NCBI GenBank assembly: GCA_000746585.2
Contig: CP009217.2
Span: 496,001-560,000 of the forward strand
Length of the DNA: 64,000 nucleotides
Direction: 5' to 3'
DNA from: Rickettsiales bacterium Ac37b
Lineage (GTDB): Bacteria > Pseudomonadota > Alphaproteobacteria > Rickettsiales > Arcanibacteraceae
Shown in pieces: positions 37,311 to 52,353 of the stretch (within the stretch, counting starts at the first letter, position 1; every line of letters starts with the position of its first letter). The notes beneath the pieces are model-generated. The model was not told where the DNA came from and searched no databases. It saw only the letters and a list, made by a program, of their open reading frames with translations. A program made the position numbers and the translations under genes.

Positions 37311-37349
37311 TGCCTTCAGATAAAGTGGGCTTTTATTGAAGGCATTTTT
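37311..37349 (+). terminator. Orphan terminator-like hairpin
   Basis: TGCCTTCA (37311-37318) and TGAAGGCA (37337-37344) form a stem followed by TTTTT on the plus strand. No intact plus-strand gene is upstream, so it may end a lost gene or an unrecognised small RNA. Confidence 0.5.
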
Positions 37350-37557
37350 GATGCATTAAAAAACTTTTAATACCAGTAATTATATAAATCTATCAATTTA
37401 TTTCTTATAAATTTCTTATCCAGAGACAGCGATAATTTAGATCAATAAAAACTGCTTGTAAAATTCTTTATTTCATTTAGGTAGCGTCGTCATGAGATAA
37501 GTATTGAAATTTATTTAAAAAAATCCTAATAAAGAAATAATAATAGGATTGTAAGTA

Positions 37558-38217
37558 ATGAAAACAGAATCTCACAGAAGACAGGATTTAAAAGATGTTG
37601 TATGGTCAAGAATAGAAACACATTTACCAGGTAAATGAGGAGGTATAGCCAAAAACAATCGTTTATTTATTAATGCTGTTTTATGGATATTCCGTACAGG
37701 TGCCACCCCCTGGCAAGATTTACCTGCTGATTATGGAGATTGGAAGAATACTCATCGAAGATTTTGCAGGTGGAGAGATAAGGGTATCTGGGAATCTATA
37801 TTAGAAAAATTAATAGATGAACCAGATTATGAATGGTGGATGATAGATTCAACTTTTATCAAGACTCATCATCATGCATCGGGAGCAAGAGGCGTAAATC
37901 AGAAAATGAACCGGACAAAAGGGGGATCAACACCAAAGTACATATGGCCGTGGATGCGAATGGTATACCGGTTAGAATTATTGTTACAGAAAGTTCCCGA
38001 GCTGATTGCTCAGAAGCTTTTGAATTAACCAAAGAAATAAAGGCAGAATATCTCATTGCTGATAAAGCGTATGATACTAATCGAATTGTAGAATCTGCAG
38101 AATTAATTAACTGTAAAGTAGTTATACCGTCAAGAAAAAATCGTAAAGTTCAAAGAAATATTGATAATTATTTATACCTATTGCGTCATATTATAGAAAA
38201 TACTGTTCTTGAATTTA
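37558..38217 (+). pseudogene. IS5/IS427-type transposase, broken
   Basis: Begins MKTESHRRQDLKDVVWSRIE. Frame 0 has a TGA at 37636 (LPGK-stop-GGIAKNNRLF). It continues AVLWIFRTGATPWQDLP and WWMIDSTFIKTHHHASG (first catalytic Asp). At AAAAGGGGG (37917-37925) a -1 shift, usual for this group, leads to MAVDANGIPVRIIVTE and YLIADKAYDTN (second Asp). IS630 cuts it at 38216. The tail resumes after 39152 as RGRGISTRCKH, another TGA, then KSFQAALTLKAIIMW. Confidence 0.85.
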
Positions 38218-39152
38218 TAGTCAATTAAGTTGAGAATGGCATAGAGAAGCCATAATCAATAGCATCGCTAAGGTTATTAAAATTAGTAATGATAGGTTTG
38301 ATTTTAGCTTTTAAATGAGCCCAATATTTTTCAATTGGGTTGAGATCAGGAGAGTAAAGTGGTAAGAATAAAAGTTTACAGCCTATATCTTCTATTAAAT
38401 TCCTAGTTCTAGCTGACTTATGGAACGTTGCATTATCAAGTATTACAACTTGACCAAATCTTAGTTCGGGCACCAAACACTGACTAACCCACTCGTTAAA
38501 AACTTCTGTATTACATGTGCCCTTGAAACACATTGGCGCAATAATTTTCTTCCCAACCTTACCTGCAATAAAGCTTTCTCAATCATGTTTTTTACCTGAG
38601 ATATCACCATAAACTTTACTTCCTCTGAGACTGTATCCCCAAGAATAGTACAAATAGCTATCAATTCCACTCTCATCAATATAAACTATATCTTCCGCTT
38701 TATAGTTTGCGATAGCTGCCAAAAATAATTGCCGTTTTGCTTCATCCCGTTCACGATAGAGTGTGGTCTTTTTTTTCGTGTGATCCCCAAAGTCTTGAAT
38801 GCCAAACAGATAGCAGCTGTAGACACATTAAAAACCTTTGCAAAATCAGATAATAGCCAATTGCTGTTTTTAGACACCTCGTTTAATAATTTGATTGGAT
38901 CAAGCTTCTTCCATGTCTTAGCTGCTCGTGTGGCTGCTAAATTCCCGGATTTCGATCTCGATAACCATCTATAAATTGTTCTTTCACCTATGCCAAAAAT
39001 TCTTGCAGCTTCTTCTCTGGTATAACCTTTATTAACATAGTGAATTACTTTTTTACGTAAATCTAAGGAATATGCCATTGCTTCTACTGTTTTGGGTTTA
39101 TGAGCTTTTTAATATATCATATATCATGTCTTTATCAACTTAATTTACTATA
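38216..39152 (-). mobile_element. IS630-family insertion sequence, copy 2
   Basis: 937 bases, same ends and length as copy 1 at 26289, with one recognised base difference. Flanked by the TA duplication inside the IS5 transposase. Confidence 0.95.
38225..39078 (-). pseudogene. IS630 transposase in copy 2, same internal TGA
   Basis: Same layout as copy 1: HTH-coding ORF A (39078-38686), a run of eight A at 38769-38776 (minus strand), then ORF B with the DDE residues. The same TGA separates GKKHD from ESFIAG. Sharing of this defect shows that both copies descend from a mutant source. Confidence 0.85.
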
Positions 39153-39256
39153 AAAGGGGAAGAGGAATCTCTACTCGCTGTAAACACTGAAAATCTTTTC
39201 AAGCTGCCCTTACTTTAAAAGCTATTATTATGTGGGCCAAAATCTCATGACGACAC

Positions 39257-39382
39257 TATGTAGTCAAAAGTGTTAATAATGGTAAAGTAGGAAAAGTAGC
39301 TATTATTGCTTGTATGCGTAAATTTCTTATCATATTAAATGCTAAGCTATACAGGACTAATCTTGGCTTAGAAATTTTTTAA
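39257..39382 (+). pseudogene. C-terminal remnant of an IS110/IS1111-type transposase
   Basis: In frame from the edge of the IS5 element: NNGKVGKVAIIACMRKFLII then LNAKLYRTNLGLEIF and stop. The K-V-A-I-I-A-C-M-R-K-x-L-x-x-L-N-A pattern is the conserved C-terminus of IS110-family (pilin/MooV-like DEDD) transposases. Nothing of the 5' part was found to the left of the IS5 element. Confidence 0.75.
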
Positions 39383-39772
39383 TTCCCACCGTTATCAACA
39401 CCTTTGAGTAGAAGTAATTGTAGATATTTTTAGGCTTTCTATAGCTATGTCTTTTGTGACATAATATTATAAATTTTAAATTATTTTGTTGCCAATGATT
39501 TTTATAAAATACGCTGACTATAGAGATTTTCTAATTAGCTTTTTATGAGAAATATTTATTTTTCTATTATTATCTAAAATTGATAAATAATTTTCTAATA
39601 TTATTTTTTGCTCTAATCATGATAATTCCTTTTTTTATATTAAAAGCCAAATTATCTATCATTTTTTAACCTGAAACTAAATTCTAATCACCTAAGAATT
39701 ATAAAAATATAGAATGCACCTAGTTAATATAAACCTCTAAAAACAAAATTATTTCAGAGGTCTATTTTAACG
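39383..39772. other. Non-coding gap after rpoC
   Basis: About 390 bases, AT-rich, between the IS pile and the rpoC stop. Apart from a weak hairpin at 39731-39764 I see nothing here. Confidence 0.5.
39731..39764 (-). terminator. Weak candidate terminator of rpoC
   Basis: ACCTCT and AGAGGT form a six-base stem with a long A/T-rich loop nine bases after the rpoC stop. Short stem and only a partial U-tract. Confidence 0.35.
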
Positions 39773-43933
<4,161 letters not shown>

Positions 43934-43950
43934 TTATTATACCCTTCCCG

Positions 43951-46900
43951 CTAATTAGTTTGCTCTAATTTTATATTTAATGCCAAAGAGCGCAATTCTT
44001 TTACCATTACATTAAATGATTCAGGAATACCAGGTTCAAAGCTTTGATCACTTCTTACAATAGATTCATAAATTTTAATACGCCCAACTACGTCATCTGA
44101 TTTTACAGTTAACATTTCTTGTAAAGTATAAGCAGCTCCATATGCTTCTAGAGCCCAACATTCCATCTCCCCAAATCTTTGACCACCAAAATGCGATTTC
44201 CCCCCTAAAGGCTGTTGAGTCACTAGACTATAAGGGCCTATAGATCGAGCATGTATTTTATCGTCTACTAAGTGGTGCAATTTAAGCATATATATGTAAC
44301 CCACTGTGACTTTTCTATCAAAATACTCTCCTGTACGACCATCTATCAATCTAACTTGACCAGATTCATCTACTTCAGATTGCTTTAACATATTCACTAT
44401 ATCTGCTTCCTTAGCTCCATCAAATACAGGTGTAGCAACAGGCACGCCTTTACTTAAATCTTTAGAAAAATCTAGTATCTCACTATCATTCATTTGGTTA
44501 AAGTTTTGAATTATATCTTCTTGTTTATATATATTAGATAACTCATCCCTAATACCAGAAATTTCAGTTTCCTTAGCATAAAACTGATCCACTAATTTGC
44601 CTAGCTTTTTTCCTACATTTACTGCAGCCCATCCTAAATGCGTTTCTAAAATTTGTCCTACATTCATACGTGAAGGTACCCCTAAAGGATTAAGTACTAT
44701 ATCCACAGGAGTACCATCTTCTAAGTAAGGCATATCTTCTATAGGCAAAATCCTGGAAATTACACCTTTATTACCATGCCTACCGGCCATTTTATCCCCT
44801 GGCTGCAATTTATGCTTCATTGCAATAAATACCTTAACTACTTTAAGCGCTCCCTGAGGTAAATCATCTCCACCACGTAATTTTTCTATTTTATTCTCAA
44901 ATTTCTTATTTAAATCTTCTGTAATTTTATCAAGTTGCGCTTTAGTTGTTTCTATCTCTTCCATGATAGTTACATTATCTACGACAATTTGCCACCATTG
45001 ACCTTTAGAATAATTATCTAACAATTCTTCTGTAATTTCTGCACCAATTTTACTTCCCTTAGGAGCTTTAGTTAATTTTTGTCCTAACAATAGTGATTTA
45101 AGTCTGGAATATGTAAAATTCTCTATAATATATAATTCGTCATCCCTATCCTTTGTAAGTTTTTTAATTTCCTGTCTTTCAATTGCCAAAGAACGTTGAT
45201 CTTTATCTATACCACGTCTGGTAAATACTCTTACCTCTACAACAGTACCAGATACTCCAGGTGGTACATAAAGAGACGAATCACGAATATCCGCAGCCTT
45301 TTCGCCAAATATAGCTCTCAATAATTTTTCCTCTGGCGTCATAGGTGATTCGCTTTTTGGGGTAACCTTACCTACAAGAATATCACCTGACTGTACCTCT
45401 GCTCCTATATGAACTATACCCACCTCATCTAAATGACGCAAATTTTCATCAGAAATATTAGGTATATCTCTTGTAATTTCTTCTGGGCCTAATCTAGTGT
45501 CACGAGCTATAATCTCAAATTCCTCAATATGCACAGAGGTAAATACATCTTCAGATACTATACGCTCAGAAATTAAAATAGAATCTTCAAAATTATAACC
45601 ATTCCAAGGCATAAATGCCACGAGTACATTTCTACCTAAAGCTAATTCTCCACGATCTGTACTTGGACCATCCGCAATAACTTCTCCTTGTTTTACCTTC
45701 ATTCCAGGCCTAACTAAAGGCCTTTGATTAATACAAGTATTATGGTTAGTACGTTGAAATTTTAATAAGCTATATATATCTACACCTGAAGAAGTACCAT
45801 CCGTATTATTTATATTACGTATTACTATCCTTGTAGCATCTACTTGATCTACTATACCATCATGATTAGCAACGATAGTAGCTCCTGAATCTCTTGCTAC
45901 TACATCCTCTATACCAGTACCCACTAAAGGAGCTTCAGCTTTAAGTAAAGGTACTGCTTGCCTTTGCATGTTAGATCCCATTAATGCACGATTAGCATCG
46001 TCATTCTCAAGAAAAGGAATTAAAGAAGCAGCCACAGATACAATTTGCATTGGCGATACATCAATGAAATCCACTTCTTCGGGAGTAGACATCACAAAAT
46101 CACCATTATGACGACAACTTATTAAATTAGAAATCAATTTTCCTGATGAATCAATTTCTGCATTAGCCTGAGCAATAATATACTTACCTTCTTCAATCGC
46201 AGATAAATATACTATTTCATCAATCACCGTGCTATGAATTACGCGCCTATAAGGACTTTCTACAAAACCATACTTATTTACACGAGCAAAGGTAGCTAAA
46301 CTATTAATTAATCCTATATTTTGCCCTTCAGGAGTTTCTATAGGACAAATACGCCCATAATGAGTAGGATGCACATCACGTACTTCAAAACTTGCACGCT
46401 CTCTAGTTAATCCACCAGGCCCTAAAGCTGACAAACGTCTCTTATGAGTAATTTCAGATAAAGGGTTAGTTTGATCCATAAATTGAGACAATTGAGAAGT
46501 ACCAAAAAACTCTCTAATCACAGCCATTAATAACTTTGGACTTATTAAGTCATAAGGCATAACTGTATCGATTTCTACAGTTCCCATACGCTCAATAATT
46601 GCACGTACCATACGAATTAATCCTATTCTGAATTGATTTTCTATTAATTCCCCTACAGAACGCACTCTTCTATTACCTAAATGATCAATATCATCAATTT
46701 CACCATCACCATCCTTTAATGATACCAATTTTTTAATTATACATTTAATATCTTCAGAAGTTAAAACCACTATTTCTTCCTCTATAGATAAATTCAAATG
46801 AGCATTGAGCTTTACCCTACCCACAACTGACATATCATATTTTTCTACATTAAAAAATAAATTATCAAATAGTAGTTTAGCAGCTTCTAAGGATGGAGGC

Positions 46901-48009
46901 TCACCTGGTCGCATTACTTTATAAATATCTACTAATGCTTCTTCTTGAGTAAAATTTTTATCTGCCAATAAGGTATTGCGTATATATGGCCCTACTTTAT
47001 TATAATCTATAGCCAAAACAGGAATTTCTTTTATACCCATTTTTTTCAATAATTCTATAGTTTCTGCCTTCAACTCATCTCCAGCATTCAAATATATTTC
47101 TCCATGAACATCTTTTAGATTCACGGCTATATACTGCCCTATTAAATCATCGTCATCTACTAATATTTCTTTTAAACCATCACTAATTAATTTTTTTATT
47201 AAACGCGGCGTTACTTTTATTCCTGCTTCTACAACAATATCACCAGTTTTTGCATCTATTAAATCTTTTAATAACTTTATGCCCCTAAATTTTTCATGAT
47301 TAAACGATACAGACCACCCATTTTTAGCTTTTTTATAAATAATAGTATCATAATATACATCCAATATTTCTTGAGTAGTTAAACCCAAAGCTCTTAATAA
47401 AGTTGTAACATATAATTTACGCCTTCTGTCAATACGAAAATATATCAGATCTTTAGAATCAAATTCAAAATCCAACCAAGAACCTCGATAAGGTATTACC
47501 CTAGCAGAATATAAATATTTGCCTGAAGAATGAGTCTTCCCTCTGTCATGATCGAAAAACACACCAGGAGATCTATGCATTTGAGATACAATAACTCTTT
47601 CAGTACCGTTAATAATAAAAGTACCATTTTCTGTCATTAATGGTATATCACCAACATATACATCCTGTTCTTTAATACCTTTTATTTCTCTTGCTCCCGT
47701 ATCACGATCTACCTCCCACACTATAAGTCTGAACGTAACTTTTAATGGAGAAGCATACGTAATGCCTCTCTGACGACACTCTTCTACATAATATTTTGGA
47801 GAATCAAAAGTATAATCTATAAATTCTAAAGTAGATTCAGCACCTAAATCTTCAACTGGAAAAATAGATTTAAATACAGACCGTAATCCCATCTGTAAAA
47901 AAGTATCATATGACTTTTTTTGTACCTCAATAAGATTAGGCATAGATGCCATTTGAGTAATACGTCCAAAATTTTTACGTATACGTTTGCTTAAAGCCAT
48001 AAAACTCAT
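43951..48009 (-). CDS. rpoB: RNA polymerase subunit beta
   Basis: 1352 residues. The rifampicin region [19 protein letters not shown] and [13 protein letters not shown] has the drug-sensitive residues. [13 protein letters not shown] and [19 protein letters not shown] are further landmarks. GGAG lies before the first ATG at 48009, which is preferred over the Met at codon 4. Confidence 0.98.
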   Translation of the reverse strand: MSFMALSKRIRKNFGRITQMASMPNLIEVQKKSYDTFLQMGLRSVFKSIFPVEDLGAESTLEFIDYTFDSPKYYVEECRQRGITYASPLKVTFRLIVWEVDRDTGAREIKGIKEQDVYVGDIPLMTENGTFIINGTERVIVSQMHRSPGVFFDHDRGKTHSSGKYLYSARVIPYRGSWLDFEFDSKDLIYFRIDRRRKLYVTTLLRALGLTTQEILDVYYDTIIYKKAKNGWSVSFNHEKFRGIKLLKDLIDAKTGDIVVEAGIKVTPRLIKKLISDGLKEILVDDDDLIGQYIAVNLKDVHGEIYLNAGDELKAETIELLKKMGIKEIPVLAIDYNKVGPYIRNTLLADKNFTQEEALVDIYKVMRPGEPPSLEAAKLLFDNLFFNVEKYDMSVVGRVKLNAHLNLSIEEEIVVLTSEDIKCIIKKLVSLKDGDGEIDDIDHLGNRRVRSVGELIENQFRIGLIRMVRAIIERMGTVEIDTVMPYDLISPKLLMAVIREFFGTSQLSQFMDQTNPLSEITHKRRLSALGPGGLTRERASFEVRDVHPTHYGRICPIETPEGQNIGLINSLATFARVNKYGFVESPYRRVIHSTVIDEIVYLSAIEEGKYIIAQANAEIDSSGKLISNLISCRHNGDFVMSTPEEVDFIDVSPMQIVSVAASLIPFLENDDANRALMGSNMQRQAVPLLKAEAPLVGTGIEDVVARDSGATIVANHDGIVDQVDATRIVIRNINNTDGTSSGVDIYSLLKFQRTNHNTCINQRPLVRPGMKVKQGEVIADGPSTDRGELALGRNVLVAFMPWNGYNFEDSILISERIVSEDVFTSVHIEEFEIIARDTRLGPEEITRDIPNISDENLRHLDEVGIVHIGAEVQSGDILVGKVTPKSESPMTPEEKLLRAIFGEKAADIRDSSLYVPPGVSGTVVEVRVFTRRGIDKDQRSLAIERQEIKKLTKDRDDELYIIENFTYSRLKSLLLGQKLTKAPKGSKIGAEITEELLDNYSKGQWWQIVVDNVTIMEEIETTKAQLDKITEDLNKKFENKIEKLRGGDDLPQGALKVVKVFIAMKHKLQPGDKMAGRHGNKGVISRILPIEDMPYLEDGTPVDIVLNPLGVPSRMNVGQILETHLGWAAVNVGKKLGKLVDQFYAKETEISGIRDELSNIYKQEDIIQNFNQMNDSEILDFSKDLSKGVPVATPVFDGAKEADIVNMLKQSEVDESGQVRLIDGRTGEYFDRKVTVGYIYMLKLHHLVDDKIHARSIGPYSLVTQQPLGGKSHFGGQRFGEMECWALEAYGAAYTLQEMLTVKSDDVVGRIKIYESIVRSDQSFEPGIPESFNVMVKELRSLALNIKLEQTN

Positions 48010-48083
48010 CCAATTCTCCGTATTTTTGTTAGGTACATTAGCAGAAAATTATATTTTCAATATATTATTTTATAATTTTTACT

Positions 48084-48122
48084 ATACAACATACCTATCC
48101 TACAAGTATAGGTATGTTGTAT
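48084..48122 (-). promoter_or_regulatory. Attenuator or processing hairpin between rplL and rpoB
   Basis: A perfect 15-base inverted repeat (ATACAACATACCTAT, 48084-48098, against 48108-48122) with a nine-base loop, 18 bases after the rplL stop. It is followed on the minus strand by AGTAAAAATT, not a strong U-run. In E. coli the same position holds a partial terminator and an RNase III site that keep L7/L12 more abundant than beta. Confidence 0.65.
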
Positions 48123-48139
48123 ATAATCGATAAAGAAAT

Positions 48140-48514
48140 TTACTTTATTTCTACTTCAGCACCAGCGTCTTTCAACTGTTTAGCTATTTTTTCTGCTTCT
48201 TCTTTAGATATAGATTCTTTAATAGACTTACCTGGAGTCTCAACTAATTCTTTTGCCTCTTTTAAATTTAGCCCAGGTAAAATCACACGAACTTCTTTAA
48301 TAACTTTAATTTTATCACTACCTGCAGATTTTAAAATTACAGTAAACTCAGTTTGTTGCGCAGCTGAAGATTCAACAGGAGCTGCAGCAGCCACAGTTGC
48401 AACTGGCGCCATAGCCGAAACACCTAATTTTTCTTCAAGCATCTTTGATAATTCAGATGCCTCGATCAATGATAATGAAGCGATATCATCAACTATTTTA
48501 CTTAATTCTGCCAT
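48140..48514 (-). CDS. rplL: 50S ribosomal protein L7/L12
   Basis: 124 residues. N-terminal dimerisation helices, an alanine-rich hinge ([18 protein letters not shown]) and the C-terminal factor-binding domain ([29 protein letters not shown]). GAGG precedes the ATG. Confidence 0.98.
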   Translation of the reverse strand: MAELSKIVDDIASLSLIEASELSKMLEEKLGVSAMAPVATVAAAAPVESSAAQQTEFTVILKSAGSDKIKVIKEVRVILPGLNLKEAKELVETPGKSIKESISKEEAEKIAKQLKDAGAEVEIK

Positions 48515-48550
48515 TTCTACCTCTTTATATTATTATATTAAAAATTAAAA

Positions 48551-49063
48551 CTACTTAGAAGAGTAAGTATTCAACATCCTTACAAGTTGTCCTGCAGGAG
48601 CTTGCAATACTGATACTAACTTAGTAGCTGGAGCAATTATCGTACCAATGATTTTAGCTCTTAATTCTTCAATAGATGGTAACGCCGCAAGAGCTTTAAT
48701 ATCATTTGTATCAATAAGTTTACTATCTATTATTCCACCCTTTATTATTAATTTCTCATTTTCTTTGGCATAATCTACCATAATCTTCGCAAGAGCAACA
48801 GAATTATCAGAAAATGCAATAGCTGTTGGCCCCAAAAATAACGAAGATAAAGGCTCAAAACCTGTATTCATTACTGCAAGACGGACCAAACTATTTTTAG
48901 TCACTTTAAAATTTCCACCTATTTCGTCTATTCTTCTACGTAACACCATAATTTCTTTTACAGTCAATCCTTGATAATGAGAAACAATCATAGTATTAGT
49001 GTTAGAAATAGATTGACCTAAGTCAGAAACTATTTGCTTTTTTTGTAGTTGTCTTGTTTTCAT
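48551..49063 (-). CDS. rplJ: 50S ribosomal protein L10
   Basis: 170 residues. VSHYQGLTVKEIMVLRRR, FKVTKNSLVRLA and the C-terminal helix PAGQLVRMLNTYSSK that carries L7/L12 dimers. A TTG four codons upstream is also open; the ATG at 49063 gives the usual M-K-T-R start. Confidence 0.96.
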   Translation of the reverse strand: MKTRQLQKKQIVSDLGQSISNTNTMIVSHYQGLTVKEIMVLRRRIDEIGGNFKVTKNSLVRLAVMNTGFEPLSSLFLGPTAIAFSDNSVALAKIMVDYAKENEKLIIKGGIIDSKLIDTNDIKALAALPSIEELRAKIIGTIIAPATKLVSVLQAPAGQLVRMLNTYSSK

Positions 49064-49079
49064 ATTTTTTACCAATTTT

Positions 49080-49802
49080 TTATTGACCTATAGTATTAAA
49101 ATCCAATTTATAAGCAACTCCCATAGTAGAAGTTATAAAAACAGATTTAATATATGCACCTTTAGCTCCAGAAGGCTTAGCTTTTATAATAGCATTTAAT
49201 AATACTTTTAAATTATCATATAAAGCATCTACAGAAAAATTTACCTTCCCAAAAGGAGCATGTACTATACCAGCTTTCTCTACTTTAAATTCTATTTGCC
49301 CACTTTTTGCTAAATTTACAGCCTCACTAATATTTGCAGTAACACTACCTAATTTAGGATTAGGCATTAAACCACGTGGTCCTAATATTTTGGCTACCTT
49401 TACAATCAAAGGCATTAGATCAGGAGTAGCTATACATTTATCAAAATCAATGTTACCAGCGCTAATTTGCTCCACTAAATCCTCAGCACCAACTATATCC
49501 GCACCAGCCAGTTTAGCTTCTTCTGCTTTTGCATCACGCGCAAATACAGCAACCCTAATAGACTTTCCTATTCCATAAGGCAAAGAAACAATCCCTCTTA
49601 CCATCTGATCAGAATGCCGAGGATCTACCCCTAAATTGATAGCTACTTCAAGAGTTTCATCAAATTTTACCTTACTATTTTGCTTAAGTTGCTCTAATAT
49701 TTCTAACACATTATAACTTTTTTCTTTTATTAAGCTCGCATTAGCTAATTTCATTCTCTTCCCTCCTTTACCAGGAGTTTTTATATTTTGTTTATTACTC
49801 AT
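49080..49802 (-). CDS. rplA: 50S ribosomal protein L1
   Basis: 240 residues. Landmarks are LGVDPRHSDQMVRG, PDLMPLIVKVAKILGPRGLM and PNPKLGSVT. The start at 49802 gives MSNKQNIKTPGKGG, a rickettsial-style basic extension. A second ATG at 49754 follows AGGAGG, but that stretch also encodes G-K-G-G-K, so the longer start is kept with some doubt. L1 also represses its own operon. Confidence 0.96.
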   Translation of the reverse strand: MSNKQNIKTPGKGGKRMKLANASLIKEKSYNVLEILEQLKQNSKVKFDETLEVAINLGVDPRHSDQMVRGIVSLPYGIGKSIRVAVFARDAKAEEAKLAGADIVGAEDLVEQISAGNIDFDKCIATPDLMPLIVKVAKILGPRGLMPNPKLGSVTANISEAVNLAKSGQIEFKVEKAGIVHAPFGKVNFSVDALYDNLKVLLNAIIKAKPSGAKGAYIKSVFITSTMGVAYKLDFNTIGQ

Positions 49803-49804
49803 AT

Positions 49805-50245
49805 TTATTCATTACCTTCTACTACTTTTATCCCCATAGATAAAGCACTTCCTTCTATCATTGCACAAGCACTTTCTAGATTAGTTGTGTTCATATCTAC
49901 TAATTTCAATTTTGCTATTTCTAATATCTGCGCCTTAGTAACTTCAGCTATATGAGCTTTTTTACCAGCTTCACTAGAGCCCTTTGTTAATTTTACAGCT
50001 TTTTTCAAATAAAACGACACAGGAGGAGTCTTTAGTATAAAAGTAAATGTACGATCGGCATAAACCGTAATTACAACAGGCACAGGAGTACCAATCTCAA
50101 AAGACTGCGTAGCCGCATTAAAAGCCTTACAAAACTCCATAATATTTAACCCTCTCTGACCTAAAGCCGGACCAATAGGAGGAGAAGGATTAGCCTTACC
50201 AGACGGAATTTCAAGTTTTATATAACCTACTATTTTTTTTGCCAT
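49805..50245 (-). CDS. rplK: 50S ribosomal protein L11
   Basis: 146 residues. [20 protein letters not shown] and FCKAFNAAT are the thiopeptide-binding N-terminal signatures. Two bases separate it from rplA. AGAGG precedes the ATG. Confidence 0.98.
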   Translation of the reverse strand: MAKKIVGYIKLEIPSGKANPSPPIGPALGQRGLNIMEFCKAFNAATQSFEIGTPVPVVITVYADRTFTFILKTPPVSFYLKKAVKLTKGSSEAGKKAHIAEVTKAQILEIAKLKLVDMNTTNLESACAMIEGSALSMGIKVVEGNE

Positions 50246-50266
50246 AACTTTCCTCTAATCTCACCT

Positions 50267-50812
50267 TTAATGCAATTTAGCCACTTGTGAATATTCCAAT
50301 TCTACAGCTGTAGCACGTCCAAAAATTGATACCAATACTTTCAGTTTAGATTTTTCAGGATCTACCTCTTCTACCACACCTACAAAAGTTTCAAATGGAC
50401 CATCTATAACCTTAACCGACTCACCCGTTTCATATATCACAATATTTTTACCAGGTATAGCACCTTCTTCCATACATTTAAAAATATTAGCAACTTCTGC
50501 TTCTGTCATTTTTTTAGGCTTACCTCCAGCATCTAAAAAGCCGTACACCTTTGGTACCTTTTTTATCAAATGCCAAGTAATATCGCTCATTACCATCTTG
50601 ACAATAATATATCCAGGCAAAATCTTTTTTTCTTTTAAGATCTGTCTTCTTTGCTTTACCTCTGTAGCCACCTCAACAGGAACTACAATTTGTTCAAACA
50701 TCTCAGAGATATTATCTTTTTCTGCCTGATCTCTAATAGACTTAGCTACAGCCTTCTCTTGACCAGATGATACATGCACAACATACCAGAAATACTGCAG
50801 CGCTTCTGACAC
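50267..50812 (-). CDS. nusG: Transcription termination/antitermination factor NusG
   Basis: 181 residues. NGN domain [18 protein letters not shown] to [10 protein letters not shown], then the KOW domain [20 protein letters not shown]. The start is GTG, with AAGGAG seven bases upstream inside the secE stop region. Confidence 0.97.
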   Translation of the reverse strand: MSEALQYFWYVVHVSSGQEKAVAKSIRDQAEKDNISEMFEQIVVPVEVATEVKQRRQILKEKKILPGYIIVKMVMSDITWHLIKKVPKVYGFLDAGGKPKKMTEAEVANIFKCMEEGAIPGKNIVIYETGESVKVIDGPFETFVGVVEEVDPEKSKLKVLVSIFGRATAVELEYSQVAKLH

Positions 50813-50815
50813 AAC

Positions 50816-51010
50816 TTAACTCCTTAATCCTAATATAGTTTGTATTAAATAATGTATCAGTATATCAATAAGCAAAAAAAAGCCAGAAAAAAATACCAAC
50901 ATTACTATCACTACTATAGTAGAAGTTATAACTTCCTTTTTAGAAGGCCAAGAAACTTTTAAAGCTTCTTGCTTCACCTGAGATAAAAACATTCCTATTG
51001 TAACTTTCAT
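50816..51010 (-). CDS. secE: Preprotein translocase subunit SecE
   Basis: 64 residues with one membrane helix. QEALKVSWPSKKEVITST is the family signature. The open frame runs back through tRNA-Trp to 51070, but that part is the tRNA. The ATG at 51008-51010 follows AGG at six bases and is chosen. Coupled to nusG. Confidence 0.95.
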   Translation of the reverse strand: MKVTIGMFLSQVKQEALKVSWPSKKEVITSTIVVIVMLVFFSGFFLLIDILIHYLIQTILGLRS

Positions 51011-51040
51011 TATATACCTAAATACAAACCAATAACTCAG

Positions 51041-51116
51041 TGGCAGGAGCGAAGGGACTCGAACCCCCAACCACCGGTTTTGGAGACCGATGCTCTACCA
51101 ATTGAGCTACACTCCT
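51041..51116 (-). tRNA. tRNA-Trp (CCA)
   Basis: 76 bases with encoded CCA. Acceptor AGGAGTG pairs with CGCTCCT; the anticodon loop is CTCCAAA; the T loop contains GGTTCGAGTCC. It lies between tuf and secE, the classical tufB-secE arrangement. Confidence 0.97.
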
Positions 51117-51122
51117 ATAAAA

Positions 51123-52322
51123 CTATTTTTTTATTTTATTAACTAAACCAGCTCCAACAGTCCTACCACCTTCTCTGATCGCAAATCTTAACCCCTCATC
51201 CATAGCAATCGGCGCTATTAAACTTACACTCAATTTTACTGTATCACCTGGCATCACCATCTTCTTATCTTCTGGCAATTCTATAGTACCCGTAACATCC
51301 GTGGTTCTAAAATAAAATTGCGGCCTATAATTATTGAAAAATGGCGTATGTCTTCCACCCTCTTCTGCCGTTAATATATATACTTCTGTCTCAAAATCTG
51401 TATGCGGAGTAATCGTACCTGGTTTAGCCAATACTTGACCCCTCTGAACTTCCTCTCTCTTCGTACCACGCAACAATACCCCAACGTTATCACCAGCTCT
51501 ACCCTCATCTAGTAGCTTACGGAACATCTCTACACCTGTACAGGTCGTCTTTAATGTCGGCTTTAAACCTACTATCTCTATCTCATCACCCGTCTTGACT
51601 ATTCCTCTCTCAATCCTTCCTGTTACTACCGTCCCTCTTCCAGATATCGAAAATACATCTTCCACTGGCATCAAGAAGGCTCTATCTATATCCCTCTCAG
51701 GTTGTGGTATCGTCTCATCTACTGCCTTCATCAACTCAATAATCGCTTCTTTACCTAGCTTATTATCTGTATTCTCTAATGCCGCTAAGGCTGAGCATCT
51801 TATTATAGGTATCTTATCTCCATCAAATCCATAGGAACTCAATAATTCTCTAACTTCCATCTCAACTAATTCTAATAACTCTTCATCCTCTACCATATCT
51901 ACTTTATTTAGCGCAACTACTAACGCTGGAACTCCTACCTGTCTCGCTAATAATATATGCTCTCTTGTCTGAGGCATAGGACCATCAGCTGCTGACACTA
52001 CTAATATCGCTCCATCCATTTGAGCAGCTCCTGTAATCATATTCTTTACATAATCTGCGTGACCAGGACAGTCTACATGCGCATAGTGCCTATTCTTTGT
52101 TTCATACTCTACATGCGCTGTACTAATTGTTATTCCTCTTGCTCTTTCTTCTGGCGCCTTGTCTATCGAATCATATGCCGCATAGCTCGCTGAACCTATA
52201 CTCGCATCTTCAGATAATACTTTTGTTATTGCTGCTGTTAATGACGTCTTACCATGATCCACGTGACCTATTGTACCTATATTACAATGCGGCTTATTTC
52301 TCTCAAATTTTGCCTTTGCCAT
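51123..52322 (-). CDS. tuf: Elongation factor Tu
   Basis: 399 residues from the ATG at 52320-52322, which follows GGGAGGAG. GTPase motifs are [23 protein letters not shown] and SAL. Delivers aminoacyl-tRNA. The only tuf copy in the window, located between fusA and tRNA-Trp. Confidence 0.98.
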   Translation of the reverse strand: MAKAKFERNKPHCNIGTIGHVDHGKTSLTAAITKVLSEDASIGSASYAAYDSIDKAPEERARGITISTAHVEYETKNRHYAHVDCPGHADYVKNMITGAAQMDGAILVVSAADGPMPQTREHILLARQVGVPALVVALNKVDMVEDEELLELVEMEVRELLSSYGFDGDKIPIIRCSALAALENTDNKLGKEAIIELMKAVDETIPQPERDIDRAFLMPVEDVFSISGRGTVVTGRIERGIVKTGDEIEIVGLKPTLKTTCTGVEMFRKLLDEGRAGDNVGVLLRGTKREEVQRGQVLAKPGTITPHTDFETEVYILTAEEGGRHTPFFNNYRPQFYFRTTDVTGTIELPEDKKMVMPGDTVKLSVSLIAPIAMDEGLRFAIREGGRTVGAGLVNKIKK

Positions 52323-52353
52323 AAAATTTACTCCTCCCAATATTAATTATTTA

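Larger units (their letters stand above)
36689..37483. other. Long non-coding gap upstream of gyrA
   Basis: About 800 bases without a supportable gene. It holds a MITE remnant at 37130-37207, a terminator-like hairpin at 37311-37349 and the left flank of an IS5 element. The rest is AT-rich and featureless. Confidence 0.5.
37484..39256 (+). mobile_element. IS5-family (IS427-like) element, interrupted by IS630
   Basis: Ends GCGTCGTCATGAGAT (left) and, reversed, GTGTCGTCATGAGAT (right) are inverted repeats with one mismatch, with TA outside each. The transposase is on the plus strand. The IS630 copy 38216-39152 splits it; without that insert the element is about 835 bases. It in turn abuts an IS110-type remnant at 39257. 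Confidence 0.85.

Noticed and set aside
26652-37638. TGA codons inside three transposase frames might mean that UGA encodes tryptophan.
   Set aside because: Intact genes use TGG for tryptophan, and flgB, fbaB and ptrB end in TGA at overlapping start/stop junctions. The TGAs sit in decaying mobile elements and are explained by CGA-to-TGA mutation.
49754-49802. Starting rplA at the inner ATG after AGGAGG.
   Set aside because: The inner ribosome-binding-like sequence encodes G-K-G-G-K, and the longer N-terminus resembles other rickettsial L1 proteins; kept only as a doubt.
51011-51070. N-terminal extension of SecE (MGVRVPSLLPLSYWF).
   Set aside because: These codons are the reverse reading of the tRNA-Trp 3' half; the true start with a ribosome binding site is at 51010.
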